Positions 1-5,461 of a stretch of DNA of 5,461 nt are shown here, piece by piece; position 1 is the stretch's first letter, and the number at the start of each line of letters is the position of its first letter. Location: the NCBI GenBank assembly GCA_030426445.1, contig JAUHYS010000159.1, positions 1-5,461 of the forward strand, given 5' to 3'. Both the position numbers and the translations under genes were made by a program. The notes beneath the pieces were generated by a model, which had not been told where the DNA came from, searched no databases, and saw only the letters and a list, made by a program, of their open reading frames with translations. This DNA is from a bacterium. Lineage in GTDB: Bacteria; UBA10199; DSSB01.

Positions 1-1504
1 TGATATATTTTTTGAGTCGTGGTTGTAAAAACTGAGAGGTGTAAAGAGCTGCTAAAAGCGCTACGGGAACAGAAAAAATGAGAGCATAAAAAGTACCCTT
101 GAGTGTCCCGATAATAAGGGGAACCAACGAAAGTTTAGACTCGAAACTGTCAGTACCTCCCGTAGACTGCCAAACATAGTCGGGTTTTGCTGCACCTTCG
201 TACCAAACCTTACCAAAAAAAGCCTGCCAACCTCCTTCGGGATGAGGGTCTTCCAAATCATAAAGATAAAGCCGTTGTTCTTTATCCAAAAAGGCCATCT
301 TATGGTATTTTCTCGAAAGGCTCGCCAAAACAGGCTGAAAAGGTAGAGAGCTTTCCCACCTAACTTTTTCAGTCGTTGCATAACGTAAAGAAGCATAGTC
401 CTGATTGCCCACGATAAAAGCCTTATTACGCAAACTCTTATCAAAAAAAGTCGGCGGGCTTTCTAATAGAGGAAAGGTCTTCGTTTTTCCAAAAAGACGC
501 TCTTCTCCTTTTGTTTTTTTATTTTTTTGCAGATAAAGACTGTAAAGAATGTTTTCTCCACTGGCATGGCTTAAATAAACTGAAACTCCCCCCAAGATAA
601 AATCAAGGCTCTGGATCTGAGGAGACTCTTGTTCTGAAAAAGGTTGAAAGCTTTGTTTCAATGCTAAAACATCGTTCTCTTTTTTAAAATAATAAATTCT
701 ACCTTCATCATTTGCGACTAACAACACATCGCCTGTTTCGTTAACGCGAATAAATTTTACTTTGCCTGAAACCTGATCGCTTAAATTCCAAGCTACCTTC
801 CACTGAAGGGAAGTCTCTCCCAACATGTTTTCTTGTTTTTCGACAAGAGTCGCCCAAACTTGAGCGGGCTGAGAGTCTGCTTTTTGGATAAGGCTTGACA
901 GTAAAATAGAATCTCCCTTTTGTCCCATTTCGATTGCAGACACCTGCAAAGGAACCCTTTCTTCTGCAACATGACTATCTTGAGACAAAAGAGGTATTTT
1001 TTCTGAGATAGAGGTATTGACAGTAATTTTGCGTTTTTCCCCAGAAAAATCTGGTTGATACTCTATATTAATGAGTTTGAAATCAGCTCCTTCAAATGCT
1101 GCAACCAGAGTTTGACTATTTGCATGATAGTTAAAGGCATTGATTTTTTCGTTGTCTTGAGCCACCAAATCTGGTTTTCTAACAGAGCGCTGAGGGATAT
1201 CCGCAAAATAGAGTTCCCCTTGATCATTGACAAAAAAAGGTAGCTCACCCCATTCGTCCATTCCCATTAGGGAATAATTACCTGGTTTTAACTGTAAGGT
1301 AGGTCCCTTCTTGATTTTTGCATGAGTAAAAAGAGGAAAGATCTGTGAAAAAATGAAAACAAAGATTCCCAATACCGCCAAAATAATTGAAATACCACCA
1401 CTGCTAATCAAAAAGTTCATACAACGGTCTATCCATAAAATCCGTCGTGAGGTTTTATAACGGTATGCGGAATTCAAATTTGAAGATGTCTTTTCTTTAC
1501 TCAT
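1..1504 (-). CDS. pstC: Phosphate ABC transporter permease PstC, large form with periplasmic insert (C-terminus outside window)
   Basis: This is an inner-membrane permease subunit that, with PstA, forms the channel of the high-affinity phosphate importer. The frame is open from ATG 1504 to the left edge (501 codons), without a stop. A TGA lies two codons upstream of the ATG, so no earlier start is possible. Residues 1-30 are basic and cytoplasmic, and helix 1 spans about 31-58. About 60-455 is a hydrophilic, presumably periplasmic domain. The next helix, about 461-489, contains LVPLIIGTLKGTFYALIFSV and is followed by YTSQFLQPRLKK, which I recognise as the start of the permease core of gammaproteobacterial PstC. 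The E. coli protein is about 319 residues and lacks this insert. The insert has recurring strand-like segments such as GDVLLVANDEGRIYYF and KMAFLDKEQRLYLYDL, suggesting a beta-propeller-like fold (inference). The ribosome site is weak: GAG at 1513-1515, 8 bases before the ATG. It follows pstS by 121 bases. The permease core proper lies outside the window. Confidence 0.9.
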   Translation of the reverse strand, partial: MSKEKTSSNLNSAYRYKTSRRILWIDRCMNFLISSGGISIILAVLGIFVFIFSQIFPLFTHAKIKKGPTLQLKPGNYSLMGMDEWGELPFFVNDQGELYFADIPQRSVRKPDLVAQDNEKINAFNYHANSQTLVAAFEGADFKLINIEYQPDFSGEKRKITVNTSISEKIPLLSQDSHVAEERVPLQVSAIEMGQKGDSILLSSLIQKADSQPAQVWATLVEKQENMLGETSLQWKVAWNLSDQVSGKVKFIRVNETGDVLLVANDEGRIYYFKKENDVLALKQSFQPFSEQESPQIQSLDFILGGVSVYLSHASGENILYSLYLQKNKKTKGEERLFGKTKTFPLLESPPTFFDKSLRNKAFIVGNQDYASLRYATTEKVRWESSLPFQPVLASLSRKYHKMAFLDKEQRLYLYDLEDPHPEGGWQAFFGKVWYEGAAKPDYVWQSTGGTDSFESKLSLVPLIIGTLKGTFYALIFSVPVALLAALYTSQFLQPRLKKYI

Positions 1505-1523
1505 TACTCATACTCAATAAAAT

Positions 1524-1536
1524 TGCCTTGAAGGCA
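1524..1536 (-). promoter_or_regulatory. Small hairpin in the pstC leader
   Basis: On the minus strand TGCCT and AGGCA form a perfect 5-bp stem with a 3-base loop (TCA), ending 19 bases before the pstC ATG. The only AAGG motif near the start (1526-1529) lies in its loop and 3' arm, and it is too far from the ATG (21 bases) to act as the normal ribosome site. The hairpin could mark a processing or stability point of the pst message or tune pstC translation. No function is demonstrated by the sequence, and a stem this short may be chance. Confidence 0.35.
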
Positions 1537-1560
1537 TAACGAAAAGTAGAAAAAGAATAA

Positions 1561-1601
1561 AATAAAAAAAGCAGAAACCCTTATAAAAAGAATTTCTGCT
1601 T
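1561..1601 (-). terminator. Intrinsic-terminator-like hairpin between pstS and pstC (probable attenuator)
   Basis: On the minus strand AAGCAGAAA (1593-1601) and TTTCTGCTT (1569-1577) form a perfect 9-bp stem around a 15-base loop. It is followed at once by a T-rich run (TTTTTTTATTTTATT, continuing past 1561). It starts 24 bases after the pstS stop codon. It reads as a terminator only in the pst direction, because no T-run follows it on the plus strand. As pstC follows with no obvious promoter of its own, the hairpin probably terminates or 3'-protects most pstS transcripts and lets a fraction read through. That would give an excess of binding protein over permease, as is common in binding-protein transporter operons. 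The stem is rather AT-rich, so termination is likely partial. Confidence 0.8.
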
Positions 1602-1625
1602 CACTGTCCAAAGATGCTGTTTTTA

Positions 1626-2612
1626 CTATAGTTGTTGAAGTGATTTTTGTGCAAGACTTGAGGGTAATGGAAAATATCCATCTTTAACGACAATTTGCTG
1701 ACCTTCCTTAGATAAGGCAAAAGTAATAAACTCCTTAGTAAGCTTATCTAAAGGCTGCCCTGGCTTTTTATTGACGTAAACATACAAAAACCTAGACAAG
1801 GGATATTTATTACTCACTGAATTCTCTACGCTCGGTTCAGCTAAGTCAGATGAAGTTTTCCCGACGGCAACGGCATTCACACCTGAAGTCTTGTAACCAA
1901 TTCCTGAATAACCAATCGCACCCAGGTCACTAGCGACACCTTGAACCACCGAAGAAGATCCGGGTTGTTCTTTCACCGTTGATTTATAATCACCTTTTTC
2001 TAAAGCGACTTTTTTAAAGTAAGCATAGGTTCCCGAAGCACTATTTCTACCATAAACAGAGATTGGCTTATTGGCCCACGAACCGGTTAGACCTAATTGA
2101 CCCCAAGTTTTGACTTCTTCTCCACCGAGTTTACGGGTGCTAGAAAAAATACCATCAATTTGTTGTAAGGTAAGACCTTTAACGGGATTATCCTTGTGGG
2201 TATATACGGCTAAAGCATCAATCGCTACAGGTATTGCAGTAGGTTTATAACCGAACTTTTTCTCAAAAGCGTCGATTTCCGAAGACTTCATCGCGCGACT
2301 CATAGGTCCTAATTGCGAAGTCCCTTCGATTAAAGCCGGAGGAGCTGTTGAAGAACCTTTTCCTTCGATCTGAATATTAACATTAGGGTATTGAGCTTTA
2401 AAGCCCTCAGCCCAATAAGTCATAAGATTATTAAGTGTGTCCGAACCAATACTATTGAGGTTTCCAGTAACCCCACTGACTGTTTTGTAAGCTATTAAAT
2501 TAGCATCTACTGCAGTAGCTGCTTGACCGGAAAAACTGTAAGCAAGCAAACAGCTGGTCGCAATACTACAAAGGATGCTTTTGCGAATAGATTTATTAAG
2601 ATTCCAATTCAT
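1626..2612 (-). CDS. pstS: Periplasmic phosphate-binding protein PstS
   Basis: This protein captures inorganic phosphate in the periplasm and hands it to the PstC/PstA permease. It is complete at 328 residues, close to the usual PstS length. Residues 1-32 are a Sec signal peptide: basic N-terminus (NKSIRKS), hydrophobic core about 13-27, and a probable cut near SGQAA (28-32). The mature part has two lobes of the periplasmic binding fold. Phosphate-contacting motifs are GSDTL (56-60), GPMSR (102-106) and GRNSASGTYAYF (188-199). The last matches the E. coli Arg135/Ser139-Gly-Thr141 cluster as R189, S193, G194, T195. Where E. coli PstS has an aspartate (Asp56), this one has Ser105-Arg106, as I recall for a second PstS subfamily. 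The start ATG follows AAGGA at 2623-2627. A PhoB-type promoter lies upstream, and a hairpin separates it from pstC. Confidence in family and role is high. Confidence 0.97.
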   Translation of the reverse strand: MNWNLNKSIRKSILCSIATSCLLAYSFSGQAATAVDANLIAYKTVSGVTGNLNSIGSDTLNNLMTYWAEGFKAQYPNVNIQIEGKGSSTAPPALIEGTSQLGPMSRAMKSSEIDAFEKKFGYKPTAIPVAIDALAVYTHKDNPVKGLTLQQIDGIFSSTRKLGGEEVKTWGQLGLTGSWANKPISVYGRNSASGTYAYFKKVALEKGDYKSTVKEQPGSSSVVQGVASDLGAIGYSGIGYKTSGVNAVAVGKTSSDLAEPSVENSVSNKYPLSRFLYVYVNKKPGQPLDKLTKEFITFALSKEGQQIVVKDGYFPLPSSLAQKSLQQL

Positions 2613-2622
2613 AACTGTTTTA

Positions 2623-2627
2623 TCCTT
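2623..2627 (-). promoter_or_regulatory. pstS ribosome-binding site
   Basis: AAGGA on the minus strand lies 10 bases before the ATG at 2612. It is the only good Shine-Dalgarno match near the 5' end of the frame and supports that start, which also leaves a well-formed signal peptide. It is clearly stronger than the site before pstC. Confidence 0.75.
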
Positions 2628-2678
2628 ATTTATAGTTATACTTTTCTAAATAACTTTTTTTAATCAGCTTTTAGATAT

Positions 2679-2684
2679 TTTATA
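2679..2684 (-). promoter_or_regulatory. -10 hexamer of the pstS promoter
   Basis: TATAAA (5 of 6 to TATAAT) begins 11 bases downstream of the 3' end of the Pho box, the spacing usual for PhoB-activated promoters, where the Pho box stands in for the -35 element. An overlapping alternative, TAAAAT at 2677-2682, is equally good. Transcription would begin near 2670-2673 and give a leader of about 60 bases before the pstS ATG. Confidence 0.65.
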
Positions 2685-2695
2685 AAGAAACATAG

Positions 2696-2717
2696 TTTTG
2701 TGACATTTTTGTGACAA
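2696..2717 (-). promoter_or_regulatory. Pho box (PhoB operator) of the pst operon
   Basis: On the minus strand two half-sites, TTGTCAC (2711-2717) and ATGTCAC (2700-2706), are exactly 11 bases apart, each followed by an A-only spacer of four bases. This is the direct-repeat pattern of the PhoB box (consensus CTGTCAT then four A/T, twice). Six of seven bases are identical between the half-sites. It lies upstream of pstS on the coding strand, with a -10 hexamer at the right distance. The inference is that a PhoR/PhoB two-component system induces pstS and pstC under phosphate limitation. No convincing third half-site is seen upstream. Confidence 0.88.
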
Positions 2718-2734
2718 CCAAGTAAAAAATTCTT

Positions 2735-2768
2735 TTACTTTCTTTTTTATGGGTCAAAAAGAAAGTAA
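2735..2768. repeat. 13-bp perfect inverted repeat, A/T-rich
   Basis: TTACTTTCTTTTT (2735-2747) and AAAAAGAAAGTAA (2756-2768) are exact inverted copies around an 8-base spacer that includes GGGTC. Read on the minus strand, the hairpin is followed after 5 bases by six T's (2725-2730), so it could weakly stop read-through from nuoN just before the pst promoter. The stem is mostly A:T, so termination would be inefficient. I recall closely similar sequences scattered between genes of other proteobacteria, which makes it a likely end of a dispersed element. Confidence 0.6.
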
Positions 2769-2826
2769 CAAAGAAAAGGACCCTTTTCCCCCGAATAAAA
2801 TACCTAAATCCTTATTCACTTTCGCC

Positions 2827-2876
2827 CAAACCCGTAAACTCACTCAGCTTCGCTTCGTTCAAACAGTACGGGTTTG
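2827..2876. repeat. 10-bp perfect inverted repeat with 30-base loop
   Basis: CAAACCCGTA (2827-2836) and TACGGGTTTG (2867-2876) are exact inverted copies. The loop contains GCTTCGCTTCGTTCAAAC-like sequence, whose GCTTCGTTCA recurs just outside the stem at 2880-2889. No T-tract follows on either strand, so it is not an intrinsic terminator. It is best read as internal structure of the intergenic element. Confidence 0.6.
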
Positions 2877-2948
2877 TTGGCTTCGTTCACGGCGGATTTT
2901 TTACGGTATTTTTTCGAAGGGGATATTATTAAAGGAAGATGGATAGCA

Positions 2949-3004
2949 GTCCCCCCTCTTGAGATTCCTATTTTATCTCCCGCATGTATGAGGGAAGGAG
3001 GGAC
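2949..3004 (-). other. G/C-rich imperfect hairpin downstream of nuoN
   Basis: On the minus strand GTCCCTCCTT (2995-3004), 16 bases past the nuoN stop codon, can pair with GAGGGGGGAC (2949-2958) as ten consecutive pairs including two G-U wobbles. A small CCC/GGG stem can form inside the loop. This could protect the 3' end of the nuo message or pause polymerase. No T-tract follows, so a classical intrinsic terminator is not supported. Confidence 0.4.
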
Positions 3005-3020
3005 AGGGGGCGTTTGAAAA

Positions 3021-4538
3021 TTAAAAAAGATTTTGCAAAAGCCCCATGAGACCTTGTGGAAACATACCTGTATAAAAAACTAAGGCCATCATTCCCACAA
3101 TCACAATTTTAGAATAGAAAGGAACTTTCGCTTCAGTAAGAGAAGACCCTGACTCTTCAGGCTTCATAAAATACATTGCGACTACTGGAGCTAAATAATA
3201 ATAAAGTGAAACTGCACTGAATAAAATAGCAATTACAGCGGCTTTATAAAGATGATTGGCAATAAACTGACTAAAGAGGAAATACTTTGCAAAAAATCCA
3301 CCCAGAGGAGGAATCCCTGCTAAGGCAAGCAAAAAAACGGAGAGGGCCGCAGATAAAAGGGGCTGTGATTTGGCAAGACCGTTGAGATCACTGATATCAC
3401 CCAATTCTTTTTTTGTCGACAAAACAGTTAAAACGCTAAAGGCACCCACCGTCAATAAACTGTAAACACCTAAATAAAGCAGCATCGCTTGTAGAGTTGC
3501 GGCTTGTTGAGCAGCATGAGCATTGATATAAGTTACCACTCCCAATAAAAGATAACCAGCATGAGCGATCGAGCTATAGGCTAAAACTCTTTTGAGTGAC
3601 TTTTGTCGCAGTGCCGTAATATTAGCAATAACTATAGTCAAAACAGAAACCATTCCCAAAAAAATCACTAAAAAGTCTGTAGTATATAGAGCGTCTTCTG
3701 GGAGAATTGTCATCAATACCCGTAGTAAAGCACCAAAAGCAGCTACTTTGACACCCGTGGCCATAAAACCCGTAACCGGCATGGGTGCAGCTTCATAAAC
3801 ATCGGGGGCCCAAAAATGAAAGGGCACTGCAGCCACTTTAAAAACAAAACCCACGACCACTAAAAGAAGGCCTGCTTTGACCATGCCCTCCATCAAATAA
3901 CCCGTTAGAAATAATTTAGAATAGCCTTGAGAAAAACTAGTGATATCTAAACTACCTGTAGCACCATAAAGAAAAGAAATTCCCAAAAGCATAATAGCAG
4001 CAGCAACTGACCCTAAGAGAAAATATTTGAGTGCTCCCTCTGCAGAAGTGACTTGATGCCGACGAATACCCACTAAAATATAAAGCGCCAAACTCATGAC
4101 TTCTAAAGCTAAGATAAAGACGATCCAATTTTGTGCAAAGACCATTAACTGCATGCCCACTGCGCTAAAAAGCATGAGAGCCAAGGTTTCAGGAATAATC
4201 TCTTTTTGAGAGGACTCGTCATGATGTGACCAATAATGATAGGAAATCATGGTGACCATGGCACCAATCAAGGCAATGAATATTGACAAAACTTGTCCAT
4301 AGCCATCAAAGTTAAGCCCGAAAAAAACTCCAGAAACTTTATTTTTAATTTGAAGAATAGCCCCTAAGGCAGAAAGGGAAAAACTGAATACAGTGACAAT
4401 AGTGGTCCATAAAAAAACCCGTTTGGATGCAAGAAGACTCGTCATCAAAGCAGCAAAAGAACCCAGGACTAAAATCAACAAAGGATACCCCAAATCCCAA
4501 AGCTGAGAAAAACTAAAATTTTGCTCTATCTCTACCAT
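3021..4538 (-). CDS. nuoN: NADH-quinone oxidoreductase subunit N (NuoN)
   Basis: This is an antiporter-like membrane subunit of respiratory complex I. It carries one of the proton channels that couple NADH:quinone electron transfer to proton export. It is complete at 505 residues (E. coli about 485), hydrophobic throughout, and fits the 14-helix plan of the family. Key residues are visible: E146 in ILALEVMSLALYILVG, K171 in EGALKYFLLGS, K234 in FKVAAVPFHFWAPDVYEAAP, K264 in TGVKVAAFGALLR, and K418 in GIPPLGGFFAKYFLF on the broken helix 12. Their spacings agree with E. coli E133, K158, K217, K247 and K395 (numbering from memory), so the proton path looks intact. The start ATG is 6 bases after the nuoM stop; its ribosome site, GGAG at 4551-4554, lies in the nuoM end. 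It is probably the last nuo gene, as usual. Confidence 0.97.
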   Translation of the reverse strand: MVEIEQNFSFSQLWDLGYPLLILVLGSFAALMTSLLASKRVFLWTTIVTVFSFSLSALGAILQIKNKVSGVFFGLNFDGYGQVLSIFIALIGAMVTMISYHYWSHHDESSQKEIIPETLALMLFSAVGMQLMVFAQNWIVFILALEVMSLALYILVGIRRHQVTSAEGALKYFLLGSVAAAIMLLGISFLYGATGSLDITSFSQGYSKLFLTGYLMEGMVKAGLLLVVVGFVFKVAAVPFHFWAPDVYEAAPMPVTGFMATGVKVAAFGALLRVLMTILPEDALYTTDFLVIFLGMVSVLTIVIANITALRQKSLKRVLAYSSIAHAGYLLLGVVTYINAHAAQQAATLQAMLLYLGVYSLLTVGAFSVLTVLSTKKELGDISDLNGLAKSQPLLSAALSVFLLALAGIPPLGGFFAKYFLFSQFIANHLYKAAVIAILFSAVSLYYYLAPVVAMYFMKPEESGSSLTEAKVPFYSKIVIVGMMALVFYTGMFPQGLMGLLQNLF

Positions 4539-4544
4539 ATTTTT

Positions 4545-5461
4545 TTATCTCTCCGCCAATTTGCTTTTAGTCACTTGTTGGGTCAAAGTCTGAGTCGCCA
4601 TTTCAATTTTAGAAAGAAAAAAATTGGGTTTTACACCCATCCAAATAATTAAAATAATAATGGGAACGATGCAGAGAACTTCCCGCCAATTCATATCTTT
4701 TAAGCTCTTAAGCGAATCCCTTTTTATTGGCCCAAAAAAGACTCGCTCAACTAGCCACAACATATAGACAGCTCCAAAGATGACTCCTAAAGTGGCAAAT
4801 AAGGTTTGATAAGGTAAAGGCTTTAAGCTTCCGGATAATATCAGAAACTCTCCAACAAAACTATTGGTTCCGGGTAAAGCAATTGATGCAAAGGTTAAAA
4901 TCAAGAACATCACAGTGTAAAGTGGAACCTGCTTGGCAATACCCCCATAATCTGCAATCAAACGCGTATGCGTACGATCGTAAAGCATACCTACGAGTAA
5001 AAAAAGCCCTGCACTGATTAAGCCATGGTTGACCATTTGGTAAGTCGCACCTGTAATCGCTTGAGGTGTTAAGGCCATCAAGCCTAACATCACAAAACCC
5101 AAGTGAGAAATCGAGGAATATGCCACTAAGCGCTTCATATCTTTTTGTACCATAGCTACCAAAGCACCATAGACAATTCCGATCACTGCCAATGTAGCAA
5201 TCCAGGGCTTGGCTACTAATAGTGCATCGGGGAAAAGAGGTATGGCAAAACGTACAAAGCCGTAAGTCCCCATTTTAAGCAAGACACCCGCTAAAATCAT
5301 ACTGCCTGCAGTTGGTGCTTCGGTATGGGCATCGGGTAGCCAAGTATGCAAGGGAAAGAGCGGAACTTTAATCGCAAAAGCTAAGGCAAAAGCAGCAAAA
5401 AGAATTCCTTGCGCCTTTGGGCTCAAAGCAAATGAGTTCCAATGTGACAATAAAAAGCTAC
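4545..5461 (-). CDS. nuoM: NADH-quinone oxidoreductase subunit M (NuoM), N-terminus outside window
   Basis: This is an antiporter-like proton-pumping membrane subunit of complex I, lying beside NuoN in the membrane arm. The frame runs off the right edge: 304 residues are present, about the last three fifths of a roughly 500-residue protein. Counting from the first complete codon (5457-5459), the conserved residues are K31 in FAIKVPLFPLHTWLPDAHTE, K62 in AGVLLKMGTYG, H119 in YSSISHLGF, H145 in QMVNHGLISAGLF, and E204 in NSFVGEFLIL. Their spacing equals that of E. coli K234, K265, H322, H348 and E407 (numbering from memory), so the visible proton channel is intact. The equivalent of E144 lies outside the window. 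A TTG at 5448-5450 is not the start, because coding similarity continues through it. The stop TAA at 4545 is 6 bases from the nuoN ATG, indicating one transcript. Confidence 0.97.
   Translation of the reverse strand, partial: SFLLSHWNSFALSPKAQGILFAAFALAFAIKVPLFPLHTWLPDAHTEAPTAGSMILAGVLLKMGTYGFVRFAIPLFPDALLVAKPWIATLAVIGIVYGALVAMVQKDMKRLVAYSSISHLGFVMLGLMALTPQAITGATYQMVNHGLISAGLFLLVGMLYDRTHTRLIADYGGIAKQVPLYTVMFLILTFASIALPGTNSFVGEFLILSGSLKPLPYQTLFATLGVIFGAVYMLWLVERVFFGPIKRDSLKSLKDMNWREVLCIVPIIILIIWMGVKPNFFLSKIEMATQTLTQQVTKSKLAER
4551..4554 (-). promoter_or_regulatory. nuoN ribosome-binding site within the nuoM coding end
   Basis: GGAG on the minus strand, within GGCGGAGAG, lies 12 bases before the nuoN ATG and overlaps the last codons of nuoM. 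The spacing is slightly long and the intervening bases are almost all A/T. The arrangement suggests that ribosomes finishing nuoM help start nuoN. Confidence 0.6.

Larger units (their letters stand above)
2735..3011. repeat. Non-coding intergenic stretch, candidate dispersed repeat element(s)
   Basis: This stretch between nuoN and the pst promoter holds no believable gene. It contains three inverted repeats (2735/2756, 2827/2867, 2949/2995), a 7-bp inverted pair GAAAAGG/CCTTTTC at 2773-2788, and a direct repeat GCTTCGTTCA at 2852 and 2880. It also has homopolymer tracts (C5 at 2788, C6 at 2951, G5 at 3006) unlike the neighbouring genes. The parts resemble recurrent proteobacterial intergenic sequences that I recall: the AGAAAGTAAC-type start, the CTTCGTTCAAAC-type centre, and the TCTCCCGC...GGGA end. 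No transposase is present and no flanking target duplication was found. One composite or two adjacent elements are both possible. Confidence 0.45.

Noticed and set aside
61..444. A 127-codon minus-strand frame
   Set aside because: It overlaps pstC in another frame of the same strand. The pstC frame carries recognisable permease motifs and is open for 501 codons.
1055..1248. Two short overlapping frames, one on each strand
   Set aside because: Both lie inside the pstC frame and have no ribosome site or recognisable features.
2550..2561. PstS as a lipoprotein (Ala-Thr-Ser-Cys at residues 18-21)
   Set aside because: The cysteine is within the hydrophobic core, with more hydrophobic residues after it and a good signal peptidase I site at SGQAA. 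The -3 position is alanine rather than the usual leucine-type residue.
2749..2946. A 65-codon plus-strand frame in the intergenic element
   Set aside because: It has no ribosome site, is basic and low in complexity at the N-terminus, lies across the inverted repeats, and shows no recognisable domain. It is better explained as a chance translation of the repeat element.
3592..3798. A 68-codon plus-strand frame
   Set aside because: It is antisense to nuoN, over a conserved membrane-helix region, with composition expected from the reverse of hydrophobic codons.
5448..5450. TTG as the start of the NuoM frame
   Set aside because: The frame continues to the window edge and the protein would lack the first two fifths of NuoM. 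The true start lies beyond the right edge.
1..5461. CRISPR arrays, tRNA or rRNA genes, transposases, toxin-antitoxin or defence genes
   Set aside because: None was seen. The genic space is fully accounted for by nuoM, nuoN, pstS and pstC, and the only intergenic structure is described above.

Overview
The window holds four protein genes, all on the minus strand: the end of a respiratory complex I (nuo) operon and the start of a phosphate-uptake (pst) operon. Read in the direction of transcription (right to left) the order is nuoM (start beyond the right edge), nuoN, an intergenic stretch of about 400 bases, pstS, and pstC (end beyond the left edge). The DNA is moderately AT-rich. The proteins are those of a Gram-negative bacterium: a proton-pumping NADH dehydrogenase, a periplasmic phosphate-binding protein with a Sec signal peptide, and an enlarged PstC of a kind I associate mainly with Gammaproteobacteria. 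I cannot name a genus from the sequence, and other proteobacterial classes remain possible.

Complex I part (3021-5461): NuoM and NuoN are two antiporter-like membrane subunits. Only 6 bases separate the genes and the nuoN ribosome-binding site lies inside the nuoM coding end, so they are translated from one message. The charged residues of the proton path are present in nuoN and in the visible part of nuoM. nuoN is normally the last gene of the nuo operon, which fits the intergenic stretch that follows.

Intergenic part (2613-3020): two different things sit here. Next to nuoN, about 2735-3011 carries no believable gene but three inverted repeats, short direct repeats and G/C tracts. It looks like one or two dispersed non-coding elements, and part of it could form the 3' structures of the nuo message. 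Next to pstS is a clear phosphate-starvation promoter: two TGTCAC-type PhoB half-sites exactly 11 bases apart, a -10 hexamer 11 bases downstream, and a ribosome-binding site before pstS.

Pst part (1-2612): PstS captures phosphate in the periplasm and delivers it to the PstC/PstA permease, driven by PstB; pstA and pstB would be expected beyond the left edge. Between pstS and pstC is a hairpin with a U-tract, then a second small hairpin and a weak ribosome-binding site. Together these should make PstS far more abundant than the permease. PstC carries an inserted periplasmic domain of about 400 residues between its first two membrane helices, which is the most unusual protein feature here. I see no wholly new system: the genes belong to known families, and the points that deserve a second look are the PstC insert, the pstS-pstC leader and the intergenic element.
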